Both the position numbers and the translations under genes were made by a program. DNA of 27,170 nucleotides from an uncultured Clostridia bacterium (GTDB taxonomy: Bacteria; Bacillota; Clostridia; Christensenellales; UBA1242), in contig CALNBM010000010.1 of NCBI GenBank assembly GCA_937874195.1, positions 1-27,170 of the forward strand, written 5' to 3'. This document shows, piece by piece, positions 16,093-25,398 of the stretch. Within the stretch, counting starts at the first letter, position 1. Every line of letters begins with the position of its first letter. The notes under the pieces are model-generated. The model ran no database searches, was not told the origin of the DNA, and saw only the letters and a program-made list of their open reading frames with translations.

Positions 16093-16641
16093 ATGAAAAT
16101 TGTATATAACGATATAGTAGACAAATTAAAAGTGTTGTTCATTTTAGAAAAAATGGAAATTCCACTAACAAAGAATAGTATTATTGAAATAGTTTCCCGT
16201 GACACTTGGTTAAACATCACTTATATGGATTGTATTGAGATTATTTCCCAACTGCTAGAAACAAACTTTATTTTCCCGGTGGATGAAGGTGCAATAAACC
16301 AAGAAGATATAAAATATGCAATTTCTTACGCAGGCAGAGAATGTTTAAGTCATTTTTATCAACGCATTCCCACCAGTGTCAGAGAAGAAATTGTGAATTT
16401 TGCCAAAGAAAACAGAATGACTTTTAAAAAAAATCAGGAGTATCTTTCGGAATATTCAAAAAATCCAGACGGTTCATATAAGGTGGTGCTAAGAATTAAG
16501 GAACCGCTTGTGAATATGTCGCTTTTAGAATTGAATTTAAAAGCGCCCAATAAAAGCACTGCTATTTCTGCATGCTCAAAATGGAAGCAAAAAGCCGCTA
16601 ACATATTTGAATTTCTATATGATAATTTCATTGATAATTGA
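16093..16641 (+). CDS. DUF4364 family protein
   Basis: The 182-residue protein resembles the DUF4364 family, common in Clostridia. Shared features are the opening KLKVLFILEKMEIPLTKN-like helix, a winged-helix-like N-terminal half, ISYAGRECLSHFYQRIP (104-120) and a beta-rich C-terminal half containing DGSYKVVLRI. The fold suggests a small DNA-binding or regulatory protein, but the function is not established. GGAG lies 6 nt before the ATG. The stop is TGA, showing that TGA is not reassigned here. The next gene begins 17 nt downstream, so the two are probably cotranscribed. Confidence 0.8.
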   Translation: MKIVYNDIVDKLKVLFILEKMEIPLTKNSIIEIVSRDTWLNITYMDCIEIISQLLETNFIFPVDEGAINQEDIKYAISYAGRECLSHFYQRIPTSVREEIVNFAKENRMTFKKNQEYLSEYSKNPDGSYKVVLRIKEPLVNMSLLELNLKAPNKSTAISACSKWKQKAANIFEFLYDNFIDN

Positions 16642-16658
16642 AATAAAAGGAAACTAAA

Positions 16659-17663
16659 ATGCAACAAAAAAAATATGCACTTGTAACAGGTGCGGGCGGA
16701 TTTATTGGCTCACACTTGTCGCAAAAACTGGTGGCGGAAGGCTATCATGTGATAGGCCTTAACAGAAGTGAAACCTCTAAAAATAAAGAGTTCAATAAAC
16801 TGGTGGAAGAAGGAAAAATCACTCGCATTAGCGGAGATATAACAACATTTGATTTTAACACACTTCCAAAGAAGGTAGACTATATTTATCATGTTGCAGG
16901 AAAGGTTAGTGTTTGGGGTAAGTTAGACGATTTTATGAAGATTAACTACCAATCAACTAAAAGACTACTTGAATATGCGAAAAAAATAAAATGTAAATGC
17001 TTTACTTATTTTAGCACAGTTGCAGTATATGGTTTTTATGGTTATAAACATTTAAAAGAAAGCGATGAAAAAAAACCATTTAAAAACCCATACTCGATTT
17101 CCAAACTAAAAACAGAACAGTTGGTGGAAAGTTTTTGCCGTGAAAATAGCCAAAACTATGTGATAATACGCCCTGCGAATGTTTACGGCGAATATGACTA
17201 CACTTCATCTCATGAAATATTTACCCGTATCAAACGAAAAAAAATGATGATTTGTGCAAACGGTAAATATTTAAGTTGTTTTGTGTATGTTAAAAACTTA
17301 GTAGACGCTTGCTATCTAGCCACAACTAACTACGCAGCAAATAACACCGATTATAATGTTAGCGATGGCAATGACGAAACTCTAAAAGAAATGTTTACTG
17401 CTATTGCTCGTGAGTTTGGCGTTAAACCATCTTTTACTAACTTTCCTGCCCCTATTTCTAAACTTATGGCAAGCGGAGTGGAATTTTTTTATAAAATTTT
17501 TAGAATTAAAAAAGCACCACTAATAACAAGGTTTTCTGTTTATCAAAATTGCGTTCATTATAACTTTAACATTGAAAAATTAAAAGATATTGGTCATACT
17601 TCCGCTTACAGTATGCAGGAAGGAATTAAAAACACTTGTGCTTGGATAAACGAAATAGAATAA
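16659..17663 (+). CDS. NAD(P)-dependent epimerase/dehydratase, extended SDR family
   Basis: The 334-residue protein has the extended short-chain dehydrogenase layout. The nucleotide-binding TGAGGFIGSH is at 10-19, HVAGKVSVWG follows strand 4, the catalytic Ser lies in YFSTVAVYG, and the Tyr and Lys in YSISK. The ending segments RPANVYG and NVSDGN are typical of nucleotide-sugar epimerases and 3-beta-HSD-like relatives. The substrate cannot be assigned. AAGGA lies 7 nt before the ATG. It follows the DUF4364 gene closely and no sugar-pathway genes are adjacent. Confidence 0.9.
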   Translation: MQQKKYALVTGAGGFIGSHLSQKLVAEGYHVIGLNRSETSKNKEFNKLVEEGKITRISGDITTFDFNTLPKKVDYIYHVAGKVSVWGKLDDFMKINYQSTKRLLEYAKKIKCKCFTYFSTVAVYGFYGYKHLKESDEKKPFKNPYSISKLKTEQLVESFCRENSQNYVIIRPANVYGEYDYTSSHEIFTRIKRKKMMICANGKYLSCFVYVKNLVDACYLATTNYAANNTDYNVSDGNDETLKEMFTAIAREFGVKPSFTNFPAPISKLMASGVEFFYKIFRIKKAPLITRFSVYQNCVHYNFNIEKLKDIGHTSAYSMQEGIKNTCAWINEIE

Positions 17664-17941
17664 TTTTGCAGTTTAATTGATACTATAATATTTTTTATAT
17701 ATAGGTGAGTTCAAAATCAATTATAAGTAAAAAAAAACAAGGTTACAAAAAAAATAAATAGCAGTTAGCCATAAACGGATTCTAAACTATAAAATTAAAT
17801 ACATATCAAATAATATCAATAAAAAAGCATGAACATTTTTTTTAAAAGACTAACTTGCTTGTTTTAAAAAAACAACTCATAAAAAATTTAATTATTAAAA
17901 TTATTAAATCTTAGAGATACAGTTAATTATGAGGTATAATT
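17664..17941. other. Gene-free A-rich spacer
   Basis: AT-rich sequence between the SDR and CPBP genes. It contains long A and T runs but no hairpin followed by T that I would call a terminator, and no clear promoter. Confidence 0.5.
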
Positions 17942-18646
17942 ATGAAAAACAAAATTAATAAAATTTTTGAAAATAGCGATAGAAATTTTAATTTTACGGC
18001 TGTATGGCTAACTATAATTTTATTTATATATTGTTATTTCGGCTCTTTTTCCTTTTTTGAAAGCAATTTTTCATCTGTTCAAAACATACATTACTGGAAA
18101 ATTATTTATCACAATTTTATGAGTTTTATTTTATTTTTTTGTGGTAGCGTAATATTTTCAAAATATGCTTTTAAAACTCAATTTGGGCTGACAAAAGGCA
18201 ATACAAAATCGGGACTAAAATTATGTGCACTTGCAACTCTCGTTGTGCCAATAATAGCTTTAACCACAATTTTTGATAATGGCATGGTGTCCACTTATCC
18301 GCTTGTTGACTTGGCTAACTTATCGTGGTATGCTATCTTCTTTTATTATTTATCTTATTTGCTTTACTATGTTGGTTGGGAATATTTATTTAGAGGTCTA
18401 GGTTTTTTTGCCAGCCAAAAAAAGTTAGGCATTGCAGGGGCAATCCTATTCACAACTTTAATTTCTGCGTTAATTCACACAAGTATTGGGAGCTTTGGAA
18501 AGCCTATGATTGAAACACTTTCCGCCATTCCGGCTGGAATTATATTTGCGCTTATTGCTTATAACACTCGTTCAATTTGGTATACTGTGTATATTCATTT
18601 TCTTATCGGCGCTCTAACAGATGTTGCAATATTTTTTCTTGGTTAA
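17942..18646 (+). CDS. CPBP (CAAX/Abi-like) family intramembrane protein with altered active-site motif
   Basis: This 234-residue multi-pass membrane protein has the CPBP layout. Hydrophobic segments lie at about 20-40, 55-75, 95-112, 128-146, 163-180, 193-208 and 213-233. Motif 1 reads WEYLFRG (146-152) where the family normally has EExxxR, so the first Glu is Trp while Glu147 and Arg151 remain. The two later histidines are H179 (ALIHTS) and H219 (YIHFLIGALTD). CPBP proteins include Rce1-type prenyl-protein proteases and bacteriocin self-immunity proteins. Whether this one cleaves anything is uncertain. GAGGT lies about 6 nt before the ATG. The gene stands alone with no bacteriocin genes visible nearby. 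Confidence 0.82.
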   Translation: MKNKINKIFENSDRNFNFTAVWLTIILFIYCYFGSFSFFESNFSSVQNIHYWKIIYHNFMSFILFFCGSVIFSKYAFKTQFGLTKGNTKSGLKLCALATLVVPIIALTTIFDNGMVSTYPLVDLANLSWYAIFFYYLSYLLYYVGWEYLFRGLGFFASQKKLGIAGAILFTTLISALIHTSIGSFGKPMIETLSAIPAGIIFALIAYNTRSIWYTVYIHFLIGALTDVAIFFLG

Positions 18647-18973
18647 AAGGTTTATACGCTTGATTTTTTTTTATTTTCTCTGTAAATTAACGCAAAGAAC
18701 ATTGTGAGTTATAAATCATATAAAATCTCTTAAAAATAACAGATAATAAAAGTTCTATTGACTTTTAGCCAATAGAAAAAAAATAAGAGAACAACAAGTT
18801 TTTAAAGTGAGTATGATTTTGCTTGTTTGCTATAACTTTTATTTTATGTTTTTGTATGGTGTGCTACTGTTTTAACTTATTTTTTATTGCAATATTTTTT
18901 ACTGTTTTTGCCTTTTATTATTTAGGTCTGCCAATAAATATTAGCATACATGCTTTAAAATAATAGGAATTTC
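18647..18973. other. Gene-free spacer after the CPBP gene
   Basis: AT-rich region with a CTATTG ... CAATAG hairpin near 18757-18775 that is followed by A, not T, on the plus strand. I see no ORF, tRNA or known regulatory RNA. Confidence 0.5.
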
Positions 18974-18996
18974 AAGCGGTAAAATACCGCTTTTTT
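18974..18996 (+). terminator. Rho-independent terminator (plus strand) overlapping the 3' end of the ZIP gene
   Basis: AAGCGGTA, AAA and TACCGCTT form an 8-bp stem (18974-18992) followed by T residues up to 18996. On the minus strand the stem is followed by GAAATTCC, so it works best for plus-strand transcripts entering from the CPBP side. Its T-run overlaps the ZIP stop codon. Confidence 0.75.
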
Positions 18997-19804
18997 AAAT
19001 AATATTAATAATCGCATAGCCAAACATTAGCCCCACAATAATCATAAGTTGGCTTCCTTTAGAATTTTTTAGCATTATAGTTTCTGGTATAATTTCAAGT
19101 AGTGTCACATAAAGCATTGCACCACCCGCAAATGCCAAAGAAAACGCAGTAATGGAATCATTTATGCCTCCAAGCGCAATTCCGATAATTCCACCAACAA
19201 TCGTTACAGCGCCCGCTAAAATGCTTAAAAAAAAGCTTTTACCTTTGCTTACACCCCCACCCACGAGCGGTGTGGTTATTGCAATGCCTTCTGGAATATC
19301 ATGAATACAAATTAATATAGCAAGTTTTAAAGCAGCACCCAAACTAACACCCCCCATAGTGCCAATCGCCATACCTTCTGGCAAGTTATGAAGTGAAATT
19401 GCAATGAACATAATAAGCCCGGTTTTAAGTAGTGATTTTCTTACTTTTGTGTCCATACTATCTTTTTCATGTACAAGTATGCTCGGTAGAGATAGTATGG
19501 AAAAATTTTTTACAGTGTCCTCGTCTATACTAATTTTTTTTAATTTTCTTTCTAACAAATGATTGATAACAAGGAGAATTGCAACACCAAACACCATACC
19601 AAAAATCACTTCAAAAAAAGTGCCAAGGTTTGCACTCTCTGGCACAAGGTCAAAAAAAACTATTGCAAGCATCAGTCCTGCTGTAAAACTTAGTACATAA
19701 CTGGTTCCCGTTTTAGATAATTTTCCAAAAAATATCCCAATGAGTCCGCCCAAGCCGGCACCAATCAAACCGGCTAGCGAAACATATATAAATGTGGTTA
19801 ACAT
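18995..19804 (-). CDS. ZIP family divalent metal transporter
   Basis: The 269-residue protein is a ZIP permease, importing zinc or related divalent metals into the cytoplasm. It has about eight membrane helices. The two metal-site motifs HNLPEG (139-144, helix 4) and HDIPEG (168-173, helix 5) are intact. A variable cytoplasmic loop lies at about 85-125, and its short charged sequence is not histidine-rich. AAGGA lies 7 nt before the ATG. It follows tyrS by 38 bp on the same strand and is probably cotranscribed with it. No Fur- or Zur-type operator is obvious upstream. Confidence 0.94.
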   Translation of the reverse strand: MLTTFIYVSLAGLIGAGLGGLIGIFFGKLSKTGTSYVLSFTAGLMLAIVFFDLVPESANLGTFFEVIFGMVFGVAILLVINHLLERKLKKISIDEDTVKNFSILSLPSILVHEKDSMDTKVRKSLLKTGLIMFIAISLHNLPEGMAIGTMGGVSLGAALKLAILICIHDIPEGIAITTPLVGGGVSKGKSFFLSILAGAVTIVGGIIGIALGGINDSITAFSLAFAGGAMLYVTLLEIIPETIMLKNSKGSQLMIIVGLMFGYAIINII

Positions 19805-19842
19805 AACTTTTCCTTTTTACATTTTATGCTAACCAATTAAAA

Positions 19843-21012
19843 TTATTTCACAATCTTCGTAAAATTGTTCTTTCCTTTTGATATAACTGAGCCGATGCTA
19901 ACAACTTTATTATAATCTGTACATATAGCGCCGTTTATCTTAACACCACTTTGCTTTATTAATCTACGCGCTTCTGACGAGCTATTAGCAAAGTTTGAAG
20001 CAAGCAAACAATCAATTATTGTTGGCGCATCTTTTTCAACTTTAACTTCTTTTATGCTATCAGGAATATTTCCTTTTGCAACTTCTTTATATCTATCGTA
20101 AGCGGAAATCACACTACCTTTTCCATGATACTGCGTAACAATGTTTTTACCGTAAACAAAGTGTGCGTTTATAATATCTTCTTCAATTAATTTCTCAACT
20201 TCATCTAAATCCATTTTTGTGGTTAATGTGAAATAATGTTTTAGCAGATTATCAGGAACTTTCATACATTTTTCAAACATTACTTCCGCACTGTCGTTTA
20301 TAGCAATATAGTTATCTAGGCTTTTACTCATTTTATTAACACCATCTAACCCGATTAAAAGCGGAAAAGTGATGACTTCCTGCGGTGTTTGGTCGTAATC
20401 TTTTTGCAGTTCTCTGCCAACAAGCAAGTTAAAAGTTTGGTCTGTTCCACCAATTTCTATATCACATCCAAGCGCAACAGAGTCATATCCTTGCATTAAA
20501 GGATACAAAAGTTCATGCATTCCAATAGGCTTATTTTCAGCATATCTTTTAGCAAAATCATCTCGTTCGAGAAGCCTGGCAAGAGTGTATTTTGAAGTTA
20601 ATTTTAATATGCTTTCAAAATTCATTCCTTCTAACCACTCACTGTTATATCGCACTTTTGTTTTAGACACATCTAAAATTTTGCCAACTTGCTCAAAATA
20701 AGACTGTGAGTTTGCCCTAGTTTCTTCAAATGTTAAACTAGGACGCGTTTTATTTTTCCCGCTTGGATCGCCTACTATTGCAGTGAAATCTCCAATCAAA
20801 AAAACTATTTCATGACCTGCGTTTTGAAAAGCTTCTAATATTCTAAGTGGTACAGTGTGACCTAAATGCAAGTCTGGTCTTGATGGATCTGCACCCAATT
20901 TTATAACTAGTTTTTTCCCGCTTTCTAACTTTTCTGTTAGCGTTTCAAGAGAATATATTGCCACTGCATTTCTTTTTAGTATTTCTAATAGGTTTTTGTT
21001 TTCAGGTGTCAT
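19843..21012 (-). CDS. tyrS: Tyrosyl-tRNA synthetase (TyrZ-like type)
   Basis: The 389-residue protein charges tRNA-Tyr with tyrosine. The class I signatures are HLGH (49-52) and KMSKS (227-231). KLGADPSRPDLHLGH and LIGDFTAIVGDPSG mark the TyrZ-like subgroup rather than the common TyrS. The C-terminal S4 RNA-binding domain is present (about 325-389, SSEARRLIKQSGVKING). AAGGA lies 7 nt before the ATG. I see no T-box leader (no AGGGTGGNACCGCG-like antiterminator) in the 324 bp upstream. It leads the tyrS-ZIP pair. Confidence 0.96.
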   Translation of the reverse strand: MTPENKNLLEILKRNAVAIYSLETLTEKLESGKKLVIKLGADPSRPDLHLGHTVPLRILEAFQNAGHEIVFLIGDFTAIVGDPSGKNKTRPSLTFEETRANSQSYFEQVGKILDVSKTKVRYNSEWLEGMNFESILKLTSKYTLARLLERDDFAKRYAENKPIGMHELLYPLMQGYDSVALGCDIEIGGTDQTFNLLVGRELQKDYDQTPQEVITFPLLIGLDGVNKMSKSLDNYIAINDSAEVMFEKCMKVPDNLLKHYFTLTTKMDLDEVEKLIEEDIINAHFVYGKNIVTQYHGKGSVISAYDRYKEVAKGNIPDSIKEVKVEKDAPTIIDCLLASNFANSSSEARRLIKQSGVKINGAICTDYNKVVSIGSVISKGKNNFTKIVK

Positions 21013-21336
21013 AGCACTTTCCTTTTAAGTCTTTTGTTTTTTATTTTAATTCATATTTTTTTAATAAAATATTATATTTTTTTGTTCAATTTTTTAAAAG
21101 TGAAAATTATTTTCTCTTTGTTTTATTTCTAAGAACTTTTTTAAAATTTTGTTTTCTTCTAAATTTTTTAAAATTTTTTGATTAAATTTTTTAAAGTAAA
21201 GTGAAGCTTAATCAAAAATAGTTTATAATTTTATAACTTTTCTTTATTATTTGCAAATTAAACTTAAATTTAGAATTTTTTTAACTACTTTTTAAGCTTA
21301 ATTGCTTTTATTTTTTATCAAATAAACATATTTAAA
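21013..21336. other. Extremely AT-rich spacer between glyA and tyrS
   Basis: It consists largely of T and A runs with repeated TTTTTTAAAATTTT-like blocks. The word AAGCTTAAT occurs twice (near 21204 and 21293). On the minus strand TATAAT (21076-21071) is a possible tyrS -10 without a good -35. No gene, T-box or terminator is evident. Confidence 0.5.
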
Positions 21337-22578
21337 TTAATAAGGTAATGGGTATTTAGTTATAATTTTATCCACTTCTTTTTTAACTTCGCTAAAGCAA
21401 CTTTCTTTTTCTTTTATCACTCTTATAATTAAGTTTGCAATAATTTGCATTTGCTCTTCTTTCATGCCACGAGTGGTAACACTTGGCGTTCCAATTCTAA
21501 TTCCACTCGTTATATTAGGTTGCAATTTATCAAATGGAATAGTGTTTTTATTAACGGTTATCCCCACCTTTTCAAGTATACTCTCTAACTGTTTACCGTT
21601 AATTCCAGTGTTAGATAAATCAAGCAACATTAAATGATTATCTGTCCCGTTTGACACAAGTTTTATGCCATTATTTATAAAAGTTTCCGCCATCTTCTTA
21701 GCGTTTGCCACCACTTGTTTTTGATAGGTTATAAATTTTTCCTGCATAGCTTCATGAAATGCAACCGCTTTCCCTGCAATGATATGCTCTAATGGTCCGC
21801 CTTGTGTTCCGGGGAAAATTGCTTTATCAATTATTTTGGCGTATTTCTCTTTGCAAAGAATTAATCCACCACGCGGTCCCCTTAGTGTTTTATGAGTGGT
21901 GGATGTAACCACATCTGCAAATGGAACAGGTGAAGGATGCGCGCCTGCAACAACTAAACCTGCGATATGTGCCATATCAACCATTAAAATGGCACCAACC
22001 TTATCTGCAATTTCACGAAACTTTTTAAAATCAATTATTCGCGGATAGGCGCTAGCACCTGCAACAATCATTTTGGGTTTAGTCTCTATCGCTATTCTTT
22101 CCACTTCTTCATAATTGATAGTTTCGGTAACTCTGTCCACACCATAATCAATAAATTTGAAATACTTTCCGCTTACATTCACAGGGCTGCCATGCGTCAA
22201 ATGTCCACCATGAGATAAGTTCATACCAAGCACTGTGTCGCCGTGTGAAAGCAGTGCAAAATAAACAGCGAAATTTGCGTTTGCACCGCTATGCGGTTGA
22301 ACATTTGCATGCTCAGCATTAAACAATTTTTTAGCACGGTTTATTGCCAAGTTTTCCACAGTGTCCACATGCTCACAGCCACCATAATATCTTTTAGATG
22401 GATAACCCTCGGCATATTTGTTTGTGAGCAAACTACCCACCGCTTCCAACACACTTCTAGAAACAAAATTTTCACTTGCTATTAACTCAATAGTATTTTT
22501 CTGCCTGTTAGTTTCTTTTTTTATAGCATCAAAAATTTCCTTATCAACATGCTTTAAATGGGAGTATTTAATTTGCAT
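21337..22578 (-). CDS. glyA: Serine hydroxymethyltransferase
   Basis: The enzyme converts serine plus tetrahydrofolate to glycine plus 5,10-methylene-THF, using PLP. The protein is 413 residues from ATG 22578, which has AAGGA 6 nt upstream. A longer frame from 22617 lacks such a site. Signatures are LIASENFVS (32-40), NKYAEGYPSKRYYGG (53-67), HGSPVN, DMAHIAGLV (201-209), and the PLP lysine K230 in TSTTHKTLRGPRGG. The length and all key motifs are normal. Confidence 0.97.
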   Translation of the reverse strand: MQIKYSHLKHVDKEIFDAIKKETNRQKNTIELIASENFVSRSVLEAVGSLLTNKYAEGYPSKRYYGGCEHVDTVENLAINRAKKLFNAEHANVQPHSGANANFAVYFALLSHGDTVLGMNLSHGGHLTHGSPVNVSGKYFKFIDYGVDRVTETINYEEVERIAIETKPKMIVAGASAYPRIIDFKKFREIADKVGAILMVDMAHIAGLVVAGAHPSPVPFADVVTSTTHKTLRGPRGGLILCKEKYAKIIDKAIFPGTQGGPLEHIIAGKAVAFHEAMQEKFITYQKQVVANAKKMAETFINNGIKLVSNGTDNHLMLLDLSNTGINGKQLESILEKVGITVNKNTIPFDKLQPNITSGIRIGTPSVTTRGMKEEQMQIIANLIIRVIKEKESCFSEVKKEVDKIITKYPLPY

Positions 22579-22607
22579 AGTTTGTCCTTCATATAAACAT
22601 TGATATA

Positions 22608-22637
22608 ATAATAGCATAAAGATTGAAAGTTTGGCAA
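22608..22637 (-). promoter_or_regulatory. Candidate sigma-70 promoter for glyA
   Basis: On the minus strand TTGCCA (22637-22632), an 18-nt spacer and TATTAT (22613-22608) each match the consensus at five of six positions. It lies about 30 nt before the glyA ATG. The gap 22638-22713 holds nothing I can assign. Confidence 0.6.
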
Positions 22638-22713
22638 CTTAAATTCTTTTTTTATTCCTTAACGATAATGAAATATTTTCAGGCTTTAGCCAAGTAAAAG
22701 TATTAAAATATTT

Positions 22714-22741
22714 TTGAATAAATATAAAGATATGGTAAAAT
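22714..22741 (+). promoter_or_regulatory. Upstream candidate promoter for the P-type ATPase operon
   Basis: TTGAAT (22714-22719), 16 nt and TAAAAT (22736-22741) with an upstream TG (TGGTAAAAT, an extended -10). It is the weaker of two tandem candidates. Confidence 0.4.
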
Positions 22742-22770
22742 GTTATTTATAGAACTTTGCCTTAAAGTGT

Positions 22771-22798
22771 TTGATATTATATTAATTTCAAATATAAT
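22771..22798 (+). promoter_or_regulatory. Main candidate sigma-70 promoter for the P-type ATPase operon
   Basis: TTGATA (22771-22776), a 16-nt spacer and TATAAT (22793-22798) match 11 of 12 consensus positions. The expected leader is about 97 nt, AT-rich, with no recognised riboswitch. Confidence 0.65.
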
Positions 22799-22901
22799 TA
22801 ACTATTCGTCCGTTGATTAAATTTTATTAAAACTTTAAAAAAAACAAAAATTTTAATAATTTAAAATTTTATTTTACAATATTTTGCCGTTGGGAGAAAA
22901 G

Positions 22902-25370
22902 ATGAACAAAGAAAAAGAACAAAACTTAATAAGCCCCCAAAAGACGAAACTAAAAGATAGCAAAAAACAACTGCTTCCTAAAAAAAAGGTTAGAATAAAT
23001 AAAAAGCGTGTTCCACTTAGTGAAATTGAAAGAATAAATGCTCTTTATAATGTCGGACTGACTAGCGACCAAGCAATCCAACGAGAAAGTCAAGGCTATG
23101 AAAATAGTATAAAAGATAAGAACGCAAAAACAATCGGCTCCATTCTTTTTACAAATATTTTTACATTTTTTAATATGCTTTCTTTTATTGTTGCAGGTGC
23201 GCTTATTTATGTTGGTGCGGGACTGGGTGACATGTTTTTCATAGTTATTGTGTTTGCAAATATGACGATTGGAATTATTCAAGAAATTAAAGCAAAGAAA
23301 ACTATTGAAAAAATTAAATTAGTCACCAGCCCAACCGCTAAAATTGTTAGAGATGGTTTTTTAACTGATAAAAATGTTAATCAAATTGTGCTCGATGATG
23401 TGTTATATTTTGAAACAGGCAAGCAAGTGTCCGCAGACTGTGTGATTATTGACGGCGAAGTGGAAGTAAACGAATCTCTTCTAACAGGCGAAAGTGTTTC
23501 CATTAAAAAGAAAAAAGGCGACACTATACTTAGTGGTAGTTTTATAGTTGGCGGAAAATGCTATGCTCGAGCAGACAGAGTGGGAAACGATACTTATTCC
23601 GCAAAACTAGCAGAAAAAGCTAAGCAATATTCTAAGCCCAAAAGCGAACTATTAAAAAGCATGCGCCTTATTATTAGGTCTATTGGTGTTGTTATCATAC
23701 CGATTGCAATACTAATGTATTTAAACAATTTTAAAGAGACTGGGATATATGCTGACACAATTCGGCTTACCGCAGGCTCAATTATTGGAATGATTCCCGC
23801 AGGAATGTTCTTACTAACTAGCATGGCACTGGCAGTGGGCGTTATTAAACTAGCATCTAAGCGAACACTGGTTCAAGATTTATATTCTATTGAAATGCTG
23901 GCACGAACAGACATTCTTTGCCTTGACAAAACAGGCACAATAACTGACGGCACTATGAAAGTTTGTGCGGTTGAAGAACTAGACGGCAGTCCGCAAAAGA
24001 AAATCAATGAAATTGTGGGCTCCATGCTCACCGCTCTTGACGACAATAATCAAACTTCCCGTGCTCTTGTTGGTTACTTTGGTTATAGTAAAGAATATGT
24101 GAGTTTAACCGTATCCCCTTTCACAAGTTCTAAAAAACTATCTGCTGTAACTTTTCGAAATGGTGAAACATATATTTTAGGTGCACCTGAATTTGTTATG
24201 CGGAGTAAAAATAAATCATTAGACGAAAAAATAAAACAGTATGCCAGAAAAGGTTTAAGAGTTTTAATGCTAGCGTCTAGTAATGGACAAATAATTAAAG
24301 ACAAACTCCCCACCGATAGAAAGCCTGTTGCACTAATTGTTATAGAAGACCATATTCGTGAAGATGCAGTTGAAACTATAAACTGGTTTAAAGAAAACGG
24401 TGTAAATATTAAAATTATATCTGGTGACAGTCCTATCACAGTTAGCGAAGTAAGCAAGCGGGTGGGAGTAGAGGGAGCTGAAAAATATATCAATTTAGTG
24501 GGACTAAACGAACAACAAATAGTGGATGCAGTTGATAAATACACTGTGTTTGGCAGGGTTTCACCCGAACAAAAAGCGTATATAATTAAAGCCTTGAAAA
24601 ACAAAGGACATAAAGTGGCGATGACGGGCGATGGTGTTAACGATATACTTGCCCTAAAAGAAGCCGATTGCTCCATTGCAATGGCAAGCGGTTCGGAAGC
24701 AACCAGGCATGTGAGCCACTTGGTTTTGCTTGACAGCAACTTTTCAAGTATGCCAAGCGTTGTGGCAGAGGGCAGGCGCGTTGTTAATAATGTGCAAAAC
24801 TCGTCATCACTGTTCCTTATGAAAACACTATTTACTATTATCTTATCTGTATTTTGTTTAATAATAAAAGAGAAATATCCATTTTCTCCTTCACAAATGC
24901 TACTGCTCGAACTTTGTGTTATAGGAATACCATCCTTCTTTTTAGCATTGCAGTTGAATAAGGCAAAAATAAAAGGGCGGTTCTTAAATAATCTTATAAT
25001 GAAAGCTTTGCCTGCTGCAATATTATTTTTTATTCATGTTTTCCTTTGTTACACACTTGTTAAACTTAATTTAATTATGGAATATAAATATAAAACAATA
25101 GCGTCTCTTACTGTTACATTTGCCGGGCTACTCGTACTTTATCGTATATGCAAACCATACGACATTTATAGGACAGTATTATTCACATCTATGTTATTTT
25201 TGATAGTCACATTACTAAACTTTGCTTACCCTATATTTAATTATGAACTATTAGAAATAACCGATATTTTATTTATAATTGTGTTTGTACAAACGCTTAA
25301 CCCAATTTATAATATGTTGGTGCGATGGTTTGAATGGATGCAACGAGATAAAAACACTAAACAACAATAA
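22902..25370 (+). CDS. P-type cation-transporting ATPase, CtpE-like
   Basis: The 822-residue protein pumps or takes up a cation using ATP at the membrane. I chose ATG 22902, with GGGAG 5 nt upstream. Residues 1-40 are unusually basic. Motifs are in order: TGES (195-198, actuator), the phosphorylated D342 in DKTGT (342-346), LGAPE (426-430, nucleotide domain), and TGDGVND (575-581, hinge). No CPx, HMA or long C-terminal extension is present. The whole-sequence style (NMTIGIIQEIKAKKTIEK, IGIPSFFLALQ) resembles the CtpE-like group, in which calcium transport has been reported; the ion here is not known. The helix-4 motif reads PAGM (299-302) instead of the PEGL of classical calcium pumps. It is followed after 28 bp by the kinase gene. 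Confidence 0.88.
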   Translation: MNKEKEQNLISPQKTKLKDSKKQLLPKKKVRINKKRVPLSEIERINALYNVGLTSDQAIQRESQGYENSIKDKNAKTIGSILFTNIFTFFNMLSFIVAGALIYVGAGLGDMFFIVIVFANMTIGIIQEIKAKKTIEKIKLVTSPTAKIVRDGFLTDKNVNQIVLDDVLYFETGKQVSADCVIIDGEVEVNESLLTGESVSIKKKKGDTILSGSFIVGGKCYARADRVGNDTYSAKLAEKAKQYSKPKSELLKSMRLIIRSIGVVIIPIAILMYLNNFKETGIYADTIRLTAGSIIGMIPAGMFLLTSMALAVGVIKLASKRTLVQDLYSIEMLARTDILCLDKTGTITDGTMKVCAVEELDGSPQKKINEIVGSMLTALDDNNQTSRALVGYFGYSKEYVSLTVSPFTSSKKLSAVTFRNGETYILGAPEFVMRSKNKSLDEKIKQYARKGLRVLMLASSNGQIIKDKLPTDRKPVALIVIEDHIREDAVETINWFKENGVNIKIISGDSPITVSEVSKRVGVEGAEKYINLVGLNEQQIVDAVDKYTVFGRVSPEQKAYIIKALKNKGHKVAMTGDGVNDILALKEADCSIAMASGSEATRHVSHLVLLDSNFSSMPSVVAEGRRVVNNVQNSSSLFLMKTLFTIILSVFCLIIKEKYPFSPSQMLLLELCVIGIPSFFLALQLNKAKIKGRFLNNLIMKALPAAILFFIHVFLCYTLVKLNLIMEYKYKTIASLTVTFAGLLVLYRICKPYDIYRTVLFTSMLFLIVTLLNFAYPIFNYELLEITDILFIIVFVQTLNPIYNMLVRWFEWMQRDKNTKQQ

Positions 25371-25398
25371 AATAAATTTACTATTAAACGGAGAAAAA

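Noticed and set aside
18757..18775. CTATTG/CAATAG hairpin as terminator of the CPBP gene
   Set aside because: It is followed by A rather than T on the plus strand; the hairpin at 18974 is the better terminator.
21013..21336. T-box leader before tyrS
   Set aside because: No conserved antiterminator sequence or terminator hairpin is present in this AT-run-dominated spacer.
22579..22617. Longer glyA start at 22617
   Set aside because: The additional 13 residues are not family-like, and the ribosome binding site fits the ATG at 22578.
24083..24739. 218-residue ORF antisense to the P-type ATPase
   Set aside because: The sense frame carries the ATPase nucleotide-domain and hinge motifs; the antisense frame has no domain or ribosome binding site.
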